Shown here piece after piece: positions 44,435 to 54,897 of a DNA stretch of 64,000 nucleotides. Numbering within the stretch: the first letter of the stretch is position 1; each line of letters starts with the position of its first letter. The position numbers and the translations under genes were made by a program. The stretch is from contig NZ_WMII01000007.1 in the NCBI RefSeq assembly GCF_009711265.1, positions 147,685-211,684 of the forward strand, read 5' to 3'. The notes below the pieces were generated by a model. That model saw only the letters and a program-made list of their open reading frames with translations. It did not search any database and had not been told where the DNA came from. Origin of the DNA: Paracoccus shanxieyensis (lineage in GTDB: Bacteria > Pseudomonadota > Alphaproteobacteria > Rhodobacterales > Rhodobacteraceae).

Positions 44435-45385
44435 TTATTGCAGCGCCTCGGTCACGGCTGCGGCGGCATCGCCGCCATCGAAGGTCGTCACGCCGGCCAG
44501 CCACGGCGTCACGGCATCGGGATTGGCCTTCAGCCAGGTCATCGCCGCGTCCGAAGGCGAATCGCCGTCGTTCAGGATCAGACCCATCACGTCGTTTTCC
44601 ATCGGCAGCGAGAATTCGAGGTTTTGCAGGAATTTTCCGACATTGGGGCATTCGCCCACATAACCCGTGCGGACATTGGTATCCACCCGCGCGCCGCCGA
44701 AATCGGGCCCGAAAATGTCATCGCCGCCCGCAAGATAGGTCATCTTGAACTGGTTGTTCATCGGATGCGGGGCCCATCCCAGAAAGACGACGGGCTGGCC
44801 TGCATTATCGGCCCGCGCCACCTGCGCCAGCATGCCCTGTTCGCTGGATTCGACGATCTCGAACGTGCCCAGATCGAATTTGTTGTCCGCGACCATCTCC
44901 AGCAGCAGGCGGTTGCCGTCATTGCCGGGCTCGATCCCGAAGATCTTGCCATCCAGCGCGTCTTTCTGCGCGGCGATCTTGCTGAAATCGTCGATGCCCA
45001 GCTTGGCGCCGGCCTCATTGGTGGCAAGGGTGTATTTCGCGCCGGTCAGGTTGGTGCGCACCACCTCGACCGTGCCGCTGTCGCGATAGGGTTTCAGATC
45101 GCCTTCCTGGCTGGGCATCCAGTTGCCAAGGAAGATGTCGACATCGCCCTTGGCCATGGCCGTATAGGTCACGGGCAGCGCAAGGATCTTGGTTTCGGTC
45201 TTGTAGCCAAGCGCGGTCAGGACCGTCGAGGCCAGACCCGTCGTGGCAGAAATATCCGTCCAGCCCACATCGGCGAAAACGACATCGCGGCAAGCAGCAG
45301 GCTCTTCCGCCAGCGCCGTTCCCGCTCCGGTCGCTGTCATGGCCAGACCGGCAAGGAATGCGGCGGTGCGGCGAAATTTCATCAT
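44435..45385 (-). CDS. choX: Choline-binding periplasmic protein
   Basis: This 316-residue receptor is the first gene of the choline importer. The signal peptide (hydrophobic LAGLAMTATGAGTALA, cleavage near ALA-EE) is followed by an OpuAC-type binding fold. DVGWTDISATTGLAS and FLGNWMPSQEGD provide aromatic residues of the kind that cage quaternary ammonium groups; VVFLGWAPHPMNNQF is also typical. Two adjacent ATGs (45385 and 45382) follow GGGGAG; either may be used. It is divergent from betI with a palindromic operator between. Confidence 0.9.
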   Translation of the reverse strand: MMKFRRTAAFLAGLAMTATGAGTALAEEPAACRDVVFADVGWTDISATTGLASTVLTALGYKTETKILALPVTYTAMAKGDVDIFLGNWMPSQEGDLKPYRDSGTVEVVRTNLTGAKYTLATNEAGAKLGIDDFSKIAAQKDALDGKIFGIEPGNDGNRLLLEMVADNKFDLGTFEIVESSEQGMLAQVARADNAGQPVVFLGWAPHPMNNQFKMTYLAGGDDIFGPDFGGARVDTNVRTGYVGECPNVGKFLQNLEFSLPMENDVMGLILNDGDSPSDAAMTWLKANPDAVTPWLAGVTTFDGGDAAAAVTEALQ

Positions 45386-45431
45386 GTTCTCCCCAAGTTT
45401 TGTTCTGTTTCGTTGAGTAAGGCGTTTATTA

Positions 45432-45445
45432 ATTGACGAGTCAAT
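45432..45445. promoter_or_regulatory. Candidate BetI operator between choX and betI
   Basis: ATTGAC-GA-GTCAAT is a perfect 6-bp inverted repeat in the AT-rich part of the 115-bp divergent region. It is the best dyad there and is suitable for a TetR-type repressor. BetI binding both directions would join choline uptake and oxidation under one switch. Confidence 0.5.
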
Positions 45446-45500
45446 CAAAACACAGCTAGTTCCGAATATAAACCGTATATCCACAGGAAGGTGCCTCCGT

Positions 45501-46070
45501 ATGCCCAAGCTTGGTGCAGAGCCTATCCGAAAGGCGGCTTTGATCAACGCCACGATTGCGACCATTGGGCGTCGCGGATCGCTTGATGTCACCGTGGCGC
45601 AGATCGCCCGCGAAGCTGGCATGTCCACGGCGCTGGCGCATCATTATTTCGGATCCAAGGAACGCATCTTCCTGTCGGCCATGCGCCACATCCTGACGCA
45701 GTATCGCCGCATGAATCTTGCGGCGCTGCGCGGGGCCAAGGGGCCGCGTGCCCGGCTTTACGCCATCGTCGGCGCGAATTTCGGTGGCGACAATTTCGAG
45801 CGCGAGACCATCGCCGCATGGCTGAGCTTCTATTCGCTGGCCTTTGTCGATGCCGAAGCGGCGCGGCTGCTGCGCGTCTATCACCGGCGGCTGCATTCCA
45901 ACCTGATGTCGGTGCTGCGCCCGCTGGTGGGCGATCAGGCCGCCAATATCGCCCATACGCTGGGGGCGCTGATCGACGGGGTGTATCTGCGCGCCGCCCT
46001 GTCTGACGCCCCCGAAGCCCAGGCCGCCGAGCGCCTGACACTGGATTATCTTGAAAGGGTCCTGCCATGA
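45501..46070 (+). CDS. betI: TetR-family choline-responsive repressor
   Basis: This 189-residue repressor is released by choline in known systems. The TetR helix-turn-helix ([20 protein letters not shown], then [12 protein letters not shown]) matches BetI closely, as does the N-terminus [19 protein letters not shown]. The C-terminal ligand domain is helical. It is first in betI-betB-betA and overlaps betB by an ATGA, so the repressor tracks operon expression. Confidence 0.93.
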   Translation: MPKLGAEPIRKAALINATIATIGRRGSLDVTVAQIAREAGMSTALAHHYFGSKERIFLSAMRHILTQYRRMNLAALRGAKGPRARLYAIVGANFGGDNFERETIAAWLSFYSLAFVDAEAARLLRVYHRRLHSNLMSVLRPLVGDQAANIAHTLGALIDGVYLRAALSDAPEAQAAERLTLDYLERVLP

Positions 46071-47512
46071 GCCATTCCGCCCAACCCACAGCCAGCCTTT
46101 ACATCGACGGTCGTCCGGTCGAAGGGCAGGGGGCGGCACTGGCCGTGCATTACCCCTATACCGGCGAGGTCATCGCCACCTTGCATGAGGCAAGCGAGGC
46201 GCAGGTCGCCGCCGCCTGCGCCGCCGCCGCCAAGGCCCAGCCGGCATGGGCCGCATTGCGCCCGGTCGAACGTGGCCGCGTGCTTTTGCGCGCTGCCGCC
46301 CTCATCCGCGAGCGCGGCGAGGAACTGGCCCGGCTGGAGACGCTGGACACCGGCAAGCCCATTCAGGAAACCCGTGTGGCCGACTGGCCGTCGGGGGCCG
46401 ATGCACTGGAATATTTCGGCGGGCTGGCCGCGACCATCACCGGCCAGACCATCCCGCTGGGCGGCGATTTCGTCTATACCATCCGCGAGCCGCTGGGCGT
46501 CTGCGCGGGCATCGGCGCGTGGAACTATCCCAGCCAGATCGCCTGCTGGAAGGCTGCGCCCGCGCTGGTCATGGGCAATGCCATGGTGTTCAAACCAAGT
46601 GAGGAAACCCCGCTTGGCGCATTGAAACTGGCCGAGATTTTGGCCGAGGCCGGTCTGCCTGCGGGGGTGTTCAACGTCGTGCAGGGGCGCGGGGCCGTCG
46701 GGGCCGCGCTGGTCACCGATCCGCGCGTGGCCAAGGTGTCGCTGACGGGCTCGGTCTCGACCGGGCAGAAGGTCTATGCCGCCGCCGCCGAGGGGATGCG
46801 TCATGTCACCATGGAACTGGGCGGGAAATCCCCGCTGATCGTCTTTGACGATGCGAGCCTTGAGGACGCGATCGGCGCGGCGATGCTGGCAAATTTCTAT
46901 TCCTCGGGGCAGATCTGTTCAAACGGCACGCGGGTCTTCGTGCAGGACGCCATCCTGCCGCGTTTCCTTGAGCGGCTGTCCGAGCGGCTGGCGGCGGTGA
47001 AGATCGGCGATCCGCTGGAGGACGACACGCAGCACGGCCCCATCGTCAGCGCCGCGCAGGTCGACAAGATCCGCGCCGCCATTGCGCAGGGCAAGGCCGA
47101 AGGCGCGCGGCTGGTCTGCGGCGGGCCGGGCGAGGGCGCCTTCGTGCCGCCGACGGTCTTTGCCGATGCGGGCGACGACATGTTCATTGCGCGCGAGGAG
47201 ATCTTCGGCCCGGTGATGACCGTGCTGCGATTCGCGACCGAGGATGAGGTGGTGGCGCGCGCGAACGCGACGCCCTATGGGCTGGCGGCCGGGGTCTTTA
47301 CCCGCGATCTGGCGCGCGGCCACCGCGTTGCCGCCGCGCTGGAGGCGGGCACGACATGGATCAACGCCTATAACCTGACGCCGGTCGAGGCGCCTTTCGG
47401 TGGGGTCAAGCTGTCGGGCGTGGGGCGCGAGAACTCGGCCGCGGCCATCGAGCATTATTCGCAATTGAAGTCGGTCTATGTAGGCATGGGGGCGGTCGAT
47501 GCGCCTTATTGA
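46067..47512 (+). CDS. betB: Betaine aldehyde dehydrogenase
   Basis: This 481-residue aldehyde dehydrogenase oxidises betaine aldehyde to glycine betaine with NAD(P)+. The catalytic glutamate segment [14 protein letters not shown], the catalytic cysteine in [14 protein letters not shown], and the cofactor-binding [19 protein letters not shown] and [11 protein letters not shown] are all present. Length is typical for BetB. It is coupled to betI upstream and followed after 81 bp by the choline dehydrogenase gene. Confidence 0.94.
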   Translation: MSHSAQPTASLYIDGRPVEGQGAALAVHYPYTGEVIATLHEASEAQVAAACAAAAKAQPAWAALRPVERGRVLLRAAALIRERGEELARLETLDTGKPIQETRVADWPSGADALEYFGGLAATITGQTIPLGGDFVYTIREPLGVCAGIGAWNYPSQIACWKAAPALVMGNAMVFKPSEETPLGALKLAEILAEAGLPAGVFNVVQGRGAVGAALVTDPRVAKVSLTGSVSTGQKVYAAAAEGMRHVTMELGGKSPLIVFDDASLEDAIGAAMLANFYSSGQICSNGTRVFVQDAILPRFLERLSERLAAVKIGDPLEDDTQHGPIVSAAQVDKIRAAIAQGKAEGARLVCGGPGEGAFVPPTVFADAGDDMFIAREEIFGPVMTVLRFATEDEVVARANATPYGLAAGVFTRDLARGHRVAAALEAGTTWINAYNLTPVEAPFGGVKLSGVGRENSAAAIEHYSQLKSVYVGMGAVDAPY

Positions 47513-47542
47513 TCGGCGCCCTGCGCGTGGCGCGGTCGGCAT

Positions 47543-47562
47543 GGGTATTTGGAAAACAAGGA
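47543..47562 (+). repeat. Dispersed GTATTT motif, copy 4
   Basis: GGGTATTTGGAAAACAAGGA lies inside the betB-betA intergenic region, within the same operon, close in sequence to copies at 35586 and 56939. Confidence 0.4.
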
Positions 47563-47593
47563 AACCCGCGGGCGCGGTGCAAAGGGGGCAGGC

Positions 47594-49255
47594 ATGATCC
47601 CGGATTATGTGATTGTCGGAGCCGGTTCGGCGGGCTGCGCGCTGGCTTACCGTCTGGTGAAGGCCGGAAAGCGCGTCGATATCATCGAATATGGCGGCAC
47701 GGATGCCGGACCGTTCATTCAGATGCCCGCGGCGCTGTCTTATCCGATGAACATGCGTCGATATGACTGGGGCTTTTCCTCGGAGCCCGAGGCCGGGCTG
47801 GGCGGGCGTCAGCTGGTGACGCCGCGCGGCAAGGTCGTGGGCGGGTCGTCCTCGATCAACGGCATGGTGTTCGTGCGCGGGCATGCGCGCGATTTCGACC
47901 ATTGGCGCGACAGTGGTGCCGAGGGCTGGGGTTATGCCGATGTGCTGCCCTATTTCCGGCGCATGGAGACGTCGCACAGCGCCGTCAGCGATTATCGCGG
48001 CAGCGAGGGGCCGCTGCATGTCACGCGCGGATCGCGCAAGAACCCGCTGTTCGATGCCTTTATCCGGGCCGGGCGGCAGGCGGGTTATCCGATGACCGAG
48101 GATTACAATGGCGCCCAGCAGGAAGGCTTTGGCGCCATGGAGGCCACCATCTGGGAAGGCCGCCGCTGGTCTGCGGCCAATGCCTATCTGCGGCCCGCGC
48201 AAGAAACCGGGCTGCTGCGGTTGCGGCGCGGGCTGGCGCAGCGCGTGGTGTTCGAGGATGGGCGCGCCGTCGGTGTCGAGGTCAAGAACAACCGTGGGAT
48301 CAACACGTTCCGCGCGAAACATGAGGTGATCCTGTCGGCAAGCTCGATCAATACGCCGAAGCTTCTGATGCTGTCGGGGATCGGGCCTGCGGATCATCTG
48401 GCCGAGCATGGGATCGAGGTCCGGGCGGACCGGCCCGGCGTCGGCGCGAATTTGCAGGACCATCTTGAGGTCTATATGCAGTTCACCGCCACCCAGCCGA
48501 TCACGCTGTACAAGCATTGGAACCTGTGGGGCAAAGGCTCGATCGGGGCGCAATGGCTGGCGACGGGGACCGGGCTGGGGGCGTCGAACCAGTTCGAAAG
48601 CTGCGGCTTCATCCGGTCGCGGGCGGGCGTGGAATATCCCGATATCCAGTATCATTTCCTGCCGCTGGCCGTGCGCTATGACGGCAAGGCTGCTGCCGAG
48701 GGGCATGGCTTTCAGGTCCATGTCGGGCCGATGCGGTCGAAATCGCGCGGCACGGTGCGGCTGAACTCGGCCGATCCCACCGCGGCGCCACGGATCAATT
48801 TCAACTATATGTCCCATGCCGATGACTGGGCCGAGTTCCGCGCCTGCGTGCGTCTGACGCGCGAGATCTTTGATCAGCCCGCCATGGCCACCTATACCGG
48901 CTATGAGATCCAGCCGGGCAACGATGTGCAAAGCGACGAACAGATCGATGCCTTCATCCGCGAACATGCCGAATCGGCCTTTCACCCCTGCGGCACGGCG
49001 CGGATGGGGCGTGCGGACGATCCGATGGCGGTGGTCGATCCGGAATTGCGCGTCATCGGTGTCGAAGGGCTGCGCGTCGCCGACAGCTCGATCTTTCCGC
49101 GCATCACCAATGGCAACCTGAACGCGCCGTCGATCATGACCGGCGAAAAGGCCGCCGATCATGTGCTGGGTCAGGGGATGCTGGCGCCGCTGAACCTTGG
49201 CCCCGTCATGGACGGCGACTGGCAGGCCGAGCAGCGCCCCGGTGTCAGCCGCTAG
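47594..49255 (+). CDS. betA: Choline dehydrogenase
   Basis: This 553-residue FAD-dependent GMC oxidoreductase oxidises choline to betaine aldehyde. The FAD-binding motif [16 protein letters not shown] starts the protein, GMC signature 1 is [20 protein letters not shown], and signature 2 is [17 protein letters not shown]. The catalytic histidine region [10 protein letters not shown] and the end [17 protein letters not shown] are conserved. The ATG at 47594 follows AAGGGGGCAG; the open frame reaches upstream through the dispersed motif. It completes the choline-to-betaine pathway with betB. Confidence 0.93.
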   Translation: MIPDYVIVGAGSAGCALAYRLVKAGKRVDIIEYGGTDAGPFIQMPAALSYPMNMRRYDWGFSSEPEAGLGGRQLVTPRGKVVGGSSSINGMVFVRGHARDFDHWRDSGAEGWGYADVLPYFRRMETSHSAVSDYRGSEGPLHVTRGSRKNPLFDAFIRAGRQAGYPMTEDYNGAQQEGFGAMEATIWEGRRWSAANAYLRPAQETGLLRLRRGLAQRVVFEDGRAVGVEVKNNRGINTFRAKHEVILSASSINTPKLLMLSGIGPADHLAEHGIEVRADRPGVGANLQDHLEVYMQFTATQPITLYKHWNLWGKGSIGAQWLATGTGLGASNQFESCGFIRSRAGVEYPDIQYHFLPLAVRYDGKAAAEGHGFQVHVGPMRSKSRGTVRLNSADPTAAPRINFNYMSHADDWAEFRACVRLTREIFDQPAMATYTGYEIQPGNDVQSDEQIDAFIREHAESAFHPCGTARMGRADDPMAVVDPELRVIGVEGLRVADSSIFPRITNGNLNAPSIMTGEKAADHVLGQGMLAPLNLGPVMDGDWQAEQRPGVSR

Positions 49256-49773
49256 GTCTTGGGCTGCTTCAGCAGATCCGCAAGCCCGGCAAAGGGTTTG
49301 CGGGTCTCTTCGTCCTGATCGTCCTGCGGGTTGTCCAGTTCCGCGCCCTGGGCCCGCGGATAGAGCGGCAGGGCCAGCGACAGGGCCTCGATCATGATGG
49401 ATTGCAGGTCGATGAACTGGCCGAGCGGCTCAAGCTCTTCGTCGCGCATTTCGACCTCATCGCCTTCGGGGGTGCCGGCATGGGGCGAAAAGACGCGGCG
49501 CAGCTTTTCGGTCAGGGCGGTCTTGACCGGGGCCAGCGTCACGACGCAGGGCTGCACGACCTTGGCGGTCAGCAGGCCCGTCACCTCCCATGCGTCATGC
49601 GCGGCGGGGCGAATATCGCCGGTGAAGCGCAGCGCGGGCAGGCTGGACAGCGCCAGTTCGCCGGCGATCGCGGCGCGGGCTTCGGCGTCCGGGGCAAGAA
49701 CGAAGGCCGTCGGCTGGCGCGGGTTCAGCTGGGCCACGCGGTAGCGGGTCGGTTGCTGGGAAGGTTGCGACAT
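49252..49773 (-). CDS. DUF177 (YceD-family) protein
   Basis: This 173-residue protein belongs to DUF177/YceD. The family has two conserved cysteines in many members; here a single Cys appears in [14 protein letters not shown], followed by the acidic [13 protein letters not shown] and [20 protein letters not shown]. Elsewhere the gene usually precedes rpmF and is linked to ribosome or rRNA biogenesis, but rpmF is not next to it here. It converges on betA with a four-base overlap and is divergent from bamE. Confidence 0.85.
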   Translation of the reverse strand: MSQPSQQPTRYRVAQLNPRQPTAFVLAPDAEARAAIAGELALSSLPALRFTGDIRPAAHDAWEVTGLLTAKVVQPCVVTLAPVKTALTEKLRRVFSPHAGTPEGDEVEMRDEELEPLGQFIDLQSIMIEALSLALPLYPRAQGAELDNPQDDQDEETRKPFAGLADLLKQPKT

Positions 49774-49890
49774 GTGGTTGGCCTTTTTCTGTGAACTGAG
49801 GTCGGCTTGGGATATTCTTGAGCGTGGGGCGCGAGTTTGCTAAGCCGGTCCCGCGTCGTCAACAGGCGCGCGAAAGGGACAGGTGGCAAG

Positions 49891-50355
49891 ATGAAAATTT
49901 CCCGGCGGCATATCGCGGCGTTTGTGCTGATCGTGCCCATGGCGCTTGCTGCCTGTCAGGCCACCTATCGCAATCACGGTTATGTGCCTGCCGAGGATGA
50001 ACTGGCGCAGGTCGTCGTCGGCCAGACCCGGCAGGATGAGCTGGAGGGCATGATCGGCCGCCCCAGCGCGCAGGGTCTTTTGACCGGATCGGCATGGTAT
50101 TACGTCGGCTCGCGCTGGCAGAATTACGGCCCCCGCCCCGCACGTGAGATCGAGCGGCAGGTCGTCGCCATCAGCTTCAACGAGGGCGGCACCGTCGCCA
50201 ATGTCGAACGCTTCGGTCAGGAACGCGGTCAAGTCGTCGTGCTGTCGCGCCGGGTCACCGATACCGGCGTGAACAGCACGGGTCTGATCCGGCAACTGAT
50301 GGGCAATGTCGGCCGCGTCTCGGCCGGGCAGTTGCTGGATGACGGGCTGCAATAA
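49891..50355 (+). CDS. bamE: Outer-membrane assembly lipoprotein BamE
   Basis: This 154-residue lipoprotein is part of the BAM complex that inserts outer-membrane proteins. The lipobox is LAAC after a hydrophobic signal (HIAAFVLIVPMALAAC), so the mature protein starts at a lipidated cysteine. The SmpA/OmlA domain follows, with VGQTRQDELEGMIGRPSAQG and WYYVGSRWQNYG. The ATG at 49891 was chosen to begin the signal peptide; a GGTGG site precedes it. Confidence 0.9.
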   Translation: MKISRRHIAAFVLIVPMALAACQATYRNHGYVPAEDELAQVVVGQTRQDELEGMIGRPSAQGLLTGSAWYYVGSRWQNYGPRPAREIERQVVAISFNEGGTVANVERFGQERGQVVVLSRRVTDTGVNSTGLIRQLMGNVGRVSAGQLLDDGLQ

Positions 50356-50379
50356 GCGCCCTGACGGCGCGCTTTGGGC

Positions 50380-50766
50380 TTATTCGGGCACGAAGGTCAG
50401 CGCCACGCCATTGATGCAGTAGCGCAGGCCCGTGGGCGGCGGCCCGTCCGGGAAGACATGGCCCAGATGCGCGTCGCAGCGGTGGCAACGCACCTCGGTG
50501 CGGATCATGCCATGGGTCACGTCGCGATGTTCATCGATATCGCCGCCGGGTTTGGAAAAGCTGGGCCAGCCGCAATGGCTTTCGAACTTGGCATCGCCGT
50601 CGAAAAGCCGCGCGCCGCAGCAGACGCAGTCGTAATGTCCCGGCCCCTTGGGAAAGCCCGGATGCGAGAATGGCCGCTCGGTTCCCGCCTGACGTGTGAC
50701 GCGATAGGTCTCGGCGTCCAGCTCTTCGCGCCATTCGCTGTCGGTCTTGGTGATGCGATCTGTCAT
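50380..50766 (-). CDS. msrB: Peptide methionine (R)-S-oxide reductase
   Basis: This 128-residue repair enzyme reduces methionine-R-sulfoxide in proteins. Zinc-binding cysteine pairs are in [11 protein letters not shown] and [14 protein letters not shown], the catalytic cysteine is in [11 protein letters not shown], and the substrate-binding [11 protein letters not shown] is intact. Length is normal for a single-domain MsrB. It is divergent from the olsB-like gene. Confidence 0.94.
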   Translation of the reverse strand: MTDRITKTDSEWREELDAETYRVTRQAGTERPFSHPGFPKGPGHYDCVCCGARLFDGDAKFESHCGWPSFSKPGGDIDEHRDVTHGMIRTEVRCHRCDAHLGHVFPDGPPPTGLRYCINGVALTFVPE

Positions 50767-50867
50767 CTTGGCCCTTCATTTGTTTGCGCTGCTGTTACAA
50801 GATAGGTTCAGGGAGGACAGGAACAAGGCGGGGCCTGCCCTGCCTTCGGGGATCGGGCAGGAGTGCC

Positions 50868-51623
50868 ATGATGGCATTGCAGAAAGGCCGTTACGAGGTG
50901 CGGACCGCTGAAACCACAGCGGAAATCCGAGAGGCGCAGCGCCTCCGCTGGTTGTGTTTCATCGGCAAACGGGGGGGCTCGGACACGCCCGAGGCGGTCG
51001 ATGCCGATGACTATGACGACCGCTGCACCCATGTGCTGATTCGCGAAACGGCCTCTGGCCTGTTGATCGCCTGTTTCCGCATGCTGACGCTGTCGGGCGG
51101 GCATGAGATCGGCGACAGCTATTCGGCGCGCTATTACAACCTGTCCCGCCTGCGCGAATTCGACGGCAAGATGGTCGAGATCGGCCGCTTCTGCATCCAT
51201 CCCGAATGGCACGATCCCGACATCCTGCGGCTGGCATGGGGGGCGCTGGCCCGCCATGTCGATGATGAAGCCGTGCAGATGCTGTTCGGCTGTTCCAGCT
51301 TCATGGGCACCGATACCGAAGGGTATGCCGACACCTTCGCCATGCTGCGCGAACGCCATCTGGCGCCGAAACGCTGGCTGCCGCGCGTCAAGGCGCCCAA
51401 GGTCTTCCGTTTTGCCCGTGCGCTGCGGCTGCGCAAGCCCGACCCGCGCGCGGCCATGGCGGGGATGCCGCCGCTGCTGCGGTCCTATCTGGCGATGGGC
51501 GGCTGGGTCAGCGATCATGCGGTCGTCGATAATCAGCTGAACACCCTGCATGTGTTCACCGGGCTGGAAATCCGCGCCATTCCTCCGGCGCGGGCAAAGC
51601 TGCTTCGCGCCGCCGGGGCCTAG
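50868..51623 (+). CDS. OlsB-like N-acyltransferase (ornithine lipid synthesis type)
   Basis: This 251-residue GNAT-related enzyme resembles OlsB, which transfers a 3-hydroxyacyl chain from ACP to ornithine in the first step of ornithine-lipid synthesis. Family features are the N-terminal [15 protein letters not shown], an acidic [26 protein letters not shown], and [20 protein letters not shown]. The ATG at 50868 sits six bases after GGAG; a second ATG follows directly. No olsA partner is adjacent. A hemolysin-like name is sometimes given to the family, but acyltransferase is the better call. Confidence 0.8.
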   Translation: MMALQKGRYEVRTAETTAEIREAQRLRWLCFIGKRGGSDTPEAVDADDYDDRCTHVLIRETASGLLIACFRMLTLSGGHEIGDSYSARYYNLSRLREFDGKMVEIGRFCIHPEWHDPDILRLAWGALARHVDDEAVQMLFGCSSFMGTDTEGYADTFAMLRERHLAPKRWLPRVKAPKVFRFARALRLRKPDPRAAMAGMPPLLRSYLAMGGWVSDHAVVDNQLNTLHVFTGLEIRAIPPARAKLLRAAGA

Positions 51624-51666
51624 GCAGGGCTTTCCTAAGCCGCGCAAAGCGCATATCTGCGCGGGC

Positions 51667-52797
51667 ATGACCCAAAGATTCGCATTCCATGTCTCGGCCA
51701 CCGATGGCCGCGCCCGCACCGGCACGATCCAGACCCCGCGGGGCGAGATCCGCACACCCGCCTTCATGCCCGTAGGCACGGCGGCGACCGTCAAGGCGAT
51801 GCTGCCGGAATCGGTGCGCGCCACGGGGGCGGATATTCTGCTGGGCAATACCTATCACCTGATGCTGCGGCCCGGCGCGGAACGCGTGGCGCGGCTGGGC
51901 GGGCTGCACAGGTTCATGAACTGGCAGCGGCCCATTCTGACCGACTCGGGCGGGTTTCAGGTCATGTCGCTCTCCGGATTGCGCAAGCTGACCGAAGAGG
52001 GCGTGACCTTCGCCAGCCATGTCGACGGCTCGCGGCATTTCCTGTCGCCCGAAACCAGCATGCAGATCCAGCGCCTGCTGGGCTCGGATATCGTGATGGC
52101 GTTCGACGAATGCCCCGCGCTGCCCGCGACCGATGCCGAGGTCGCGGCGTCGATGCGCATGTCGATGCGGTGGGCGCAGCGCAGTCGCGATGCCTTTGGC
52201 GACCGGCCGGGGCATGCGCTGTTCGGCATCATGCAGGGCGGCGTTACCCGCGACCTGCGTCAGGAAAGCGCCGAGGCGCTGCGCGGCATCGGCTTTGACG
52301 GCTATGCCATCGGCGGGCTGGCCGTGGGCGAGGGGCAAGAGGCGATGTTCGGCGTCCTTGACTATGCCCCCGGTTTCCTGCCCGAGGACAAGCCGCGTTA
52401 CCTGATGGGCGTGGGCAAGCCCGATGACATCGTGGGCGCGGTCGTGCGCGGCGTCGACATGATGGATTGCGTGCTGCCCTCGCGTTCGGGGCGGACGGGG
52501 CAGGCATGGACCCGGCGCGGTCAGGTCAATATCAAGAACGCCCGCCATGCCGATGATCCGCGCCCGCTGGACGCGGATTGCACCTGCCCCGCCTGCACCG
52601 GCTATTCGCGCGCCTATCTGCATCACGTCTTCCGCTCGGGCGAGATGATCTCGGGAATGCTGCTGACCTGGCACAACCTGCATTACTTTCAGGAATTGAT
52701 GGCGGGGCTGCGCGCGGCGATCGCTGCGGGCAGTTTGGACGCCTTTGTCGCCGATTTCGAGGCAAAGCGGGCACAGGGCGATATCGATCCTTTATAG
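51667..52797 (+). CDS. tgt: Queuine tRNA-ribosyltransferase
   Basis: This 376-residue enzyme exchanges guanine-34 of GUN-anticodon tRNAs, including the tRNA-Asp encoded in this window, for a queuosine precursor. Catalytic segments [36 protein letters not shown] and the zinc site [16 protein letters not shown] are intact. Length is typical. The ATG at 51667 starts the conserved region 43 bp after the olsB-like gene. Confidence 0.95.
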   Translation: MTQRFAFHVSATDGRARTGTIQTPRGEIRTPAFMPVGTAATVKAMLPESVRATGADILLGNTYHLMLRPGAERVARLGGLHRFMNWQRPILTDSGGFQVMSLSGLRKLTEEGVTFASHVDGSRHFLSPETSMQIQRLLGSDIVMAFDECPALPATDAEVAASMRMSMRWAQRSRDAFGDRPGHALFGIMQGGVTRDLRQESAEALRGIGFDGYAIGGLAVGEGQEAMFGVLDYAPGFLPEDKPRYLMGVGKPDDIVGAVVRGVDMMDCVLPSRSGRTGQAWTRRGQVNIKNARHADDPRPLDADCTCPACTGYSRAYLHHVFRSGEMISGMLLTWHNLHYFQELMAGLRAAIAAGSLDAFVADFEAKRAQGDIDPL

Positions 52798-52890
52798 ATC
52801 GTGACATAGCGCCTTGATTTTCGGACAAGACTGTCTCATGCGCGGAATTGCAGATTCGGCGGACGCCCCGCCCATGTTCGAAAGAAACCC

Positions 52891-54096
52891 ATGCCCGCCC
52901 CGACCAACGCGAAGCAAGACGACATCCGTACGATCACCACCACGGCTGAACTGGCCGAGTTCTGCGAGCTTGCAAAGACCAAGCCCTATGTGACGCTCGA
53001 CACCGAATTCCTGCGCGAACGCACCTATTATTCCAAGCTGTGCCTGATTCAGGCGGCGCTTCCGCCTGCCTCGGGCGTCAAGGCCGATGGCGGTGTCGCG
53101 GTGCTGATCGACCCGCTGGTGGGCGATCTGTCGCTCGAGCCGCTGTATGACCTGTTCCGCCACACCGCGACGGTCAAGGTGTTTCACGCCGCCCGGCAGG
53201 ATCTGGAGATCTTTTTCCATGATGCGGGCGTGCTGCCCGATCCGCTGTTTGACACCCAGATTGCCGCGATGGTCTGCGGCTTCGGCGAACAGGTCGGCTA
53301 TGAAACGCTGGTCAAGAAGATCGCCCGGCAGCCTTTGGACAAATCCTCGCGCTTCACCGACTGGTCGCACCGGCCGCTGTCGGATGCGCAGGCCAGTTAC
53401 GCGCTGGCCGATGTGACGCATCTGCGGGCGATTTATGAATTCCTTGCCGCGCAACTGGAAAAGACCGGGCGCGCGCCATGGCTGCACGAAGAAGTCGCGG
53501 TGCTTCTGAACCCCGAAACCTATATCACCCGCCCGGATGAGGCGTGGGAACGCGTGCGCACCCGCTCGGGCTCGCCGCGGTTTCTTGCCGTGGTGCGCGA
53601 ATTGGCCCGCTTCCGCGAGGCTTATGCGCAGGAACGCGACATTCCCCGCGCGCGGGTCTTCAAGGACGACGCGCTGATCGAGCTTGCCTCGACCAAACCG
53701 CTCTCCGAGGCCGATCTGGGCAAATCCCGCCTGCTGCTGCGCGATGCCCGCCGCGGCGAGATCGCCAATGGCATTCTGGCCGCCGTCAAGCAGGGGATCG
53801 AAACGAAGGATCTGCCGAAGCCCGCCCCGGATGAACCCGGCCGCCCCGGCAATGCCGCGCTGGCCGATCTGCTGCGCGTGCTTCTGAAGGCGAAATCGGA
53901 CGAAACCGGCGTGGCGCCGCGTCTGATCGCTTCGGCCTCGGACCTGGATGCCATCGCCTCGGGCGCGCGGGATCTGCCGGCGCTGTCGGGCTGGCGCGCC
54001 GAGGTCTTTGGCCGCGACGCGCTGCGCCTTGCCAGCGGAGAGATTGCGCTTTCGGCACAGGGCGGGGCGGTCCGGGTCGTGCCGGTCACGGTCTAA
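52891..54096 (+). CDS. rnd: Ribonuclease D
   Basis: This 401-residue 3'-5' exoribonuclease takes part in tRNA and stable RNA 3'-end maturation. The DEDD exonuclease core is clear: DTEFLRERTYYSKLCLIQAA (Exo I), FHAARQDLEIFFHDAG (Exo II) and YALADVTHLRAIYEFL (Exo III). An HRDC domain (about residues 225-300) and a second helical domain follow. Its 3' end overlaps the convergent MgtC-family gene by four bases. Confidence 0.93.
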   Translation: MPAPTNAKQDDIRTITTTAELAEFCELAKTKPYVTLDTEFLRERTYYSKLCLIQAALPPASGVKADGGVAVLIDPLVGDLSLEPLYDLFRHTATVKVFHAARQDLEIFFHDAGVLPDPLFDTQIAAMVCGFGEQVGYETLVKKIARQPLDKSSRFTDWSHRPLSDAQASYALADVTHLRAIYEFLAAQLEKTGRAPWLHEEVAVLLNPETYITRPDEAWERVRTRSGSPRFLAVVRELARFREAYAQERDIPRARVFKDDALIELASTKPLSEADLGKSRLLLRDARRGEIANGILAAVKQGIETKDLPKPAPDEPGRPGNAALADLLRVLLKAKSDETGVAPRLIASASDLDAIASGARDLPALSGWRAEVFGRDALRLASGEIALSAQGGAVRVVPVTV

Positions 54097-54584
54097 TCCT
54101 CAGCGCGCAGCACCGGACTCAGCAGCCGCCGGATCAGGTAAAGCACGGTGATCGCCATTGCCGTGACGATGACCGCCAGTTGCAGATCGCCCGTGCCGCA
54201 GCACAGCCCGATGCCGCCGCACAGCCACATCGAGGCGCCGGTGGTGATGCCGCGCACATTACGCCCGCTGGTGATGATTGACCCCGCCGCCAGAAAGGCC
54301 ACGCCCGCGGTGACGGCTTCGATCAGGCGGAACGGATCGGTCTGCTGCTGGCCGTCGCCCTCATGCTGAGGCGCGAAATTCACCAGCTCCATCGCCACCA
54401 GCGTGAAACAGGCCGCCGCCAGCGAAATCAGCATATGCGTGCGCAGACCGGCGGCGCGATGCTTCTTTTCGCGCTCCCAGCCGATGATGCCCCCCAGCAG
54501 CACCGCCATCGCCAACCGCAGAACCACCACCCCGAAGGGCAGGCTCATCGGGCGGGCGAATTCCGCGGAAAGCTGGTCGAACAT
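54093..54584 (-). CDS. MgtC/SapB-family membrane protein
   Basis: This 163-residue inner-membrane protein has four to five hydrophobic helices and the MgtC family core VVVLRLAMAVLLGGIIGWER, GLRTHMLISLAAACFTLVAM and VRGITTGASMWLCGGIGLCC. It lacks the C-terminal ACT-like domain of MgtC virulence proteins, as many family members do. The ATG at 54584 begins MFDQLSAEF; the frame continues upstream into hisE. It sits one base after the hisE stop, so it may be read with the his genes. Confidence 0.82.
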   Translation of the reverse strand: MFDQLSAEFARPMSLPFGVVVLRLAMAVLLGGIIGWEREKKHRAAGLRTHMLISLAAACFTLVAMELVNFAPQHEGDGQQQTDPFRLIEAVTAGVAFLAAGSIITSGRNVRGITTGASMWLCGGIGLCCGTGDLQLAVIVTAMAITVLYLIRRLLSPVLRAED

Positions 54585-54585
54585 G

Positions 54586-54897
54586 TCATTTCCGTGACGC
54601 TTTTTCCTCAATCCCTGAACGCCCCTCGCGGCGATCCAGTTCATTTTCGACATCGGCCAGCGTCACATCCCGCGCAGCCAGCATCACCAGCAGGTGATAC
54701 AGCACATCGGCGGCCTCACTGGTCAGACGCGCGCGGTCGCCCTTGACGGCCTCGATGATCGCCTCGACGGCCTCTTCGCCGAATTTCTCGGCGCATTTTT
54801 CGGGGCCCTTGGCCAGCAGCTTGGCGGTCCAGCTGCTTTCGGGATCGGCCGCCTTGCGGTCGGCGATTGTCTGGGCCAGTCGGTGCAATCCGCTCAT
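54586..54897 (-). CDS. hisE: Phosphoribosyl-ATP pyrophosphatase
   Basis: This 103-residue MazG-fold enzyme hydrolyses phosphoribosyl-ATP in the second step of histidine synthesis. [20 protein letters not shown] carries the metal-binding glutamates, and [20 protein letters not shown] is also conserved. It is a separate protein, not fused to HisI. It overlaps hisF by an ATGA and ends one base before the MgtC-family gene. Confidence 0.94.
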   Translation of the reverse strand: MSGLHRLAQTIADRKAADPESSWTAKLLAKGPEKCAEKFGEEAVEAIIEAVKGDRARLTSEAADVLYHLLVMLAARDVTLADVENELDRREGRSGIEEKASRK

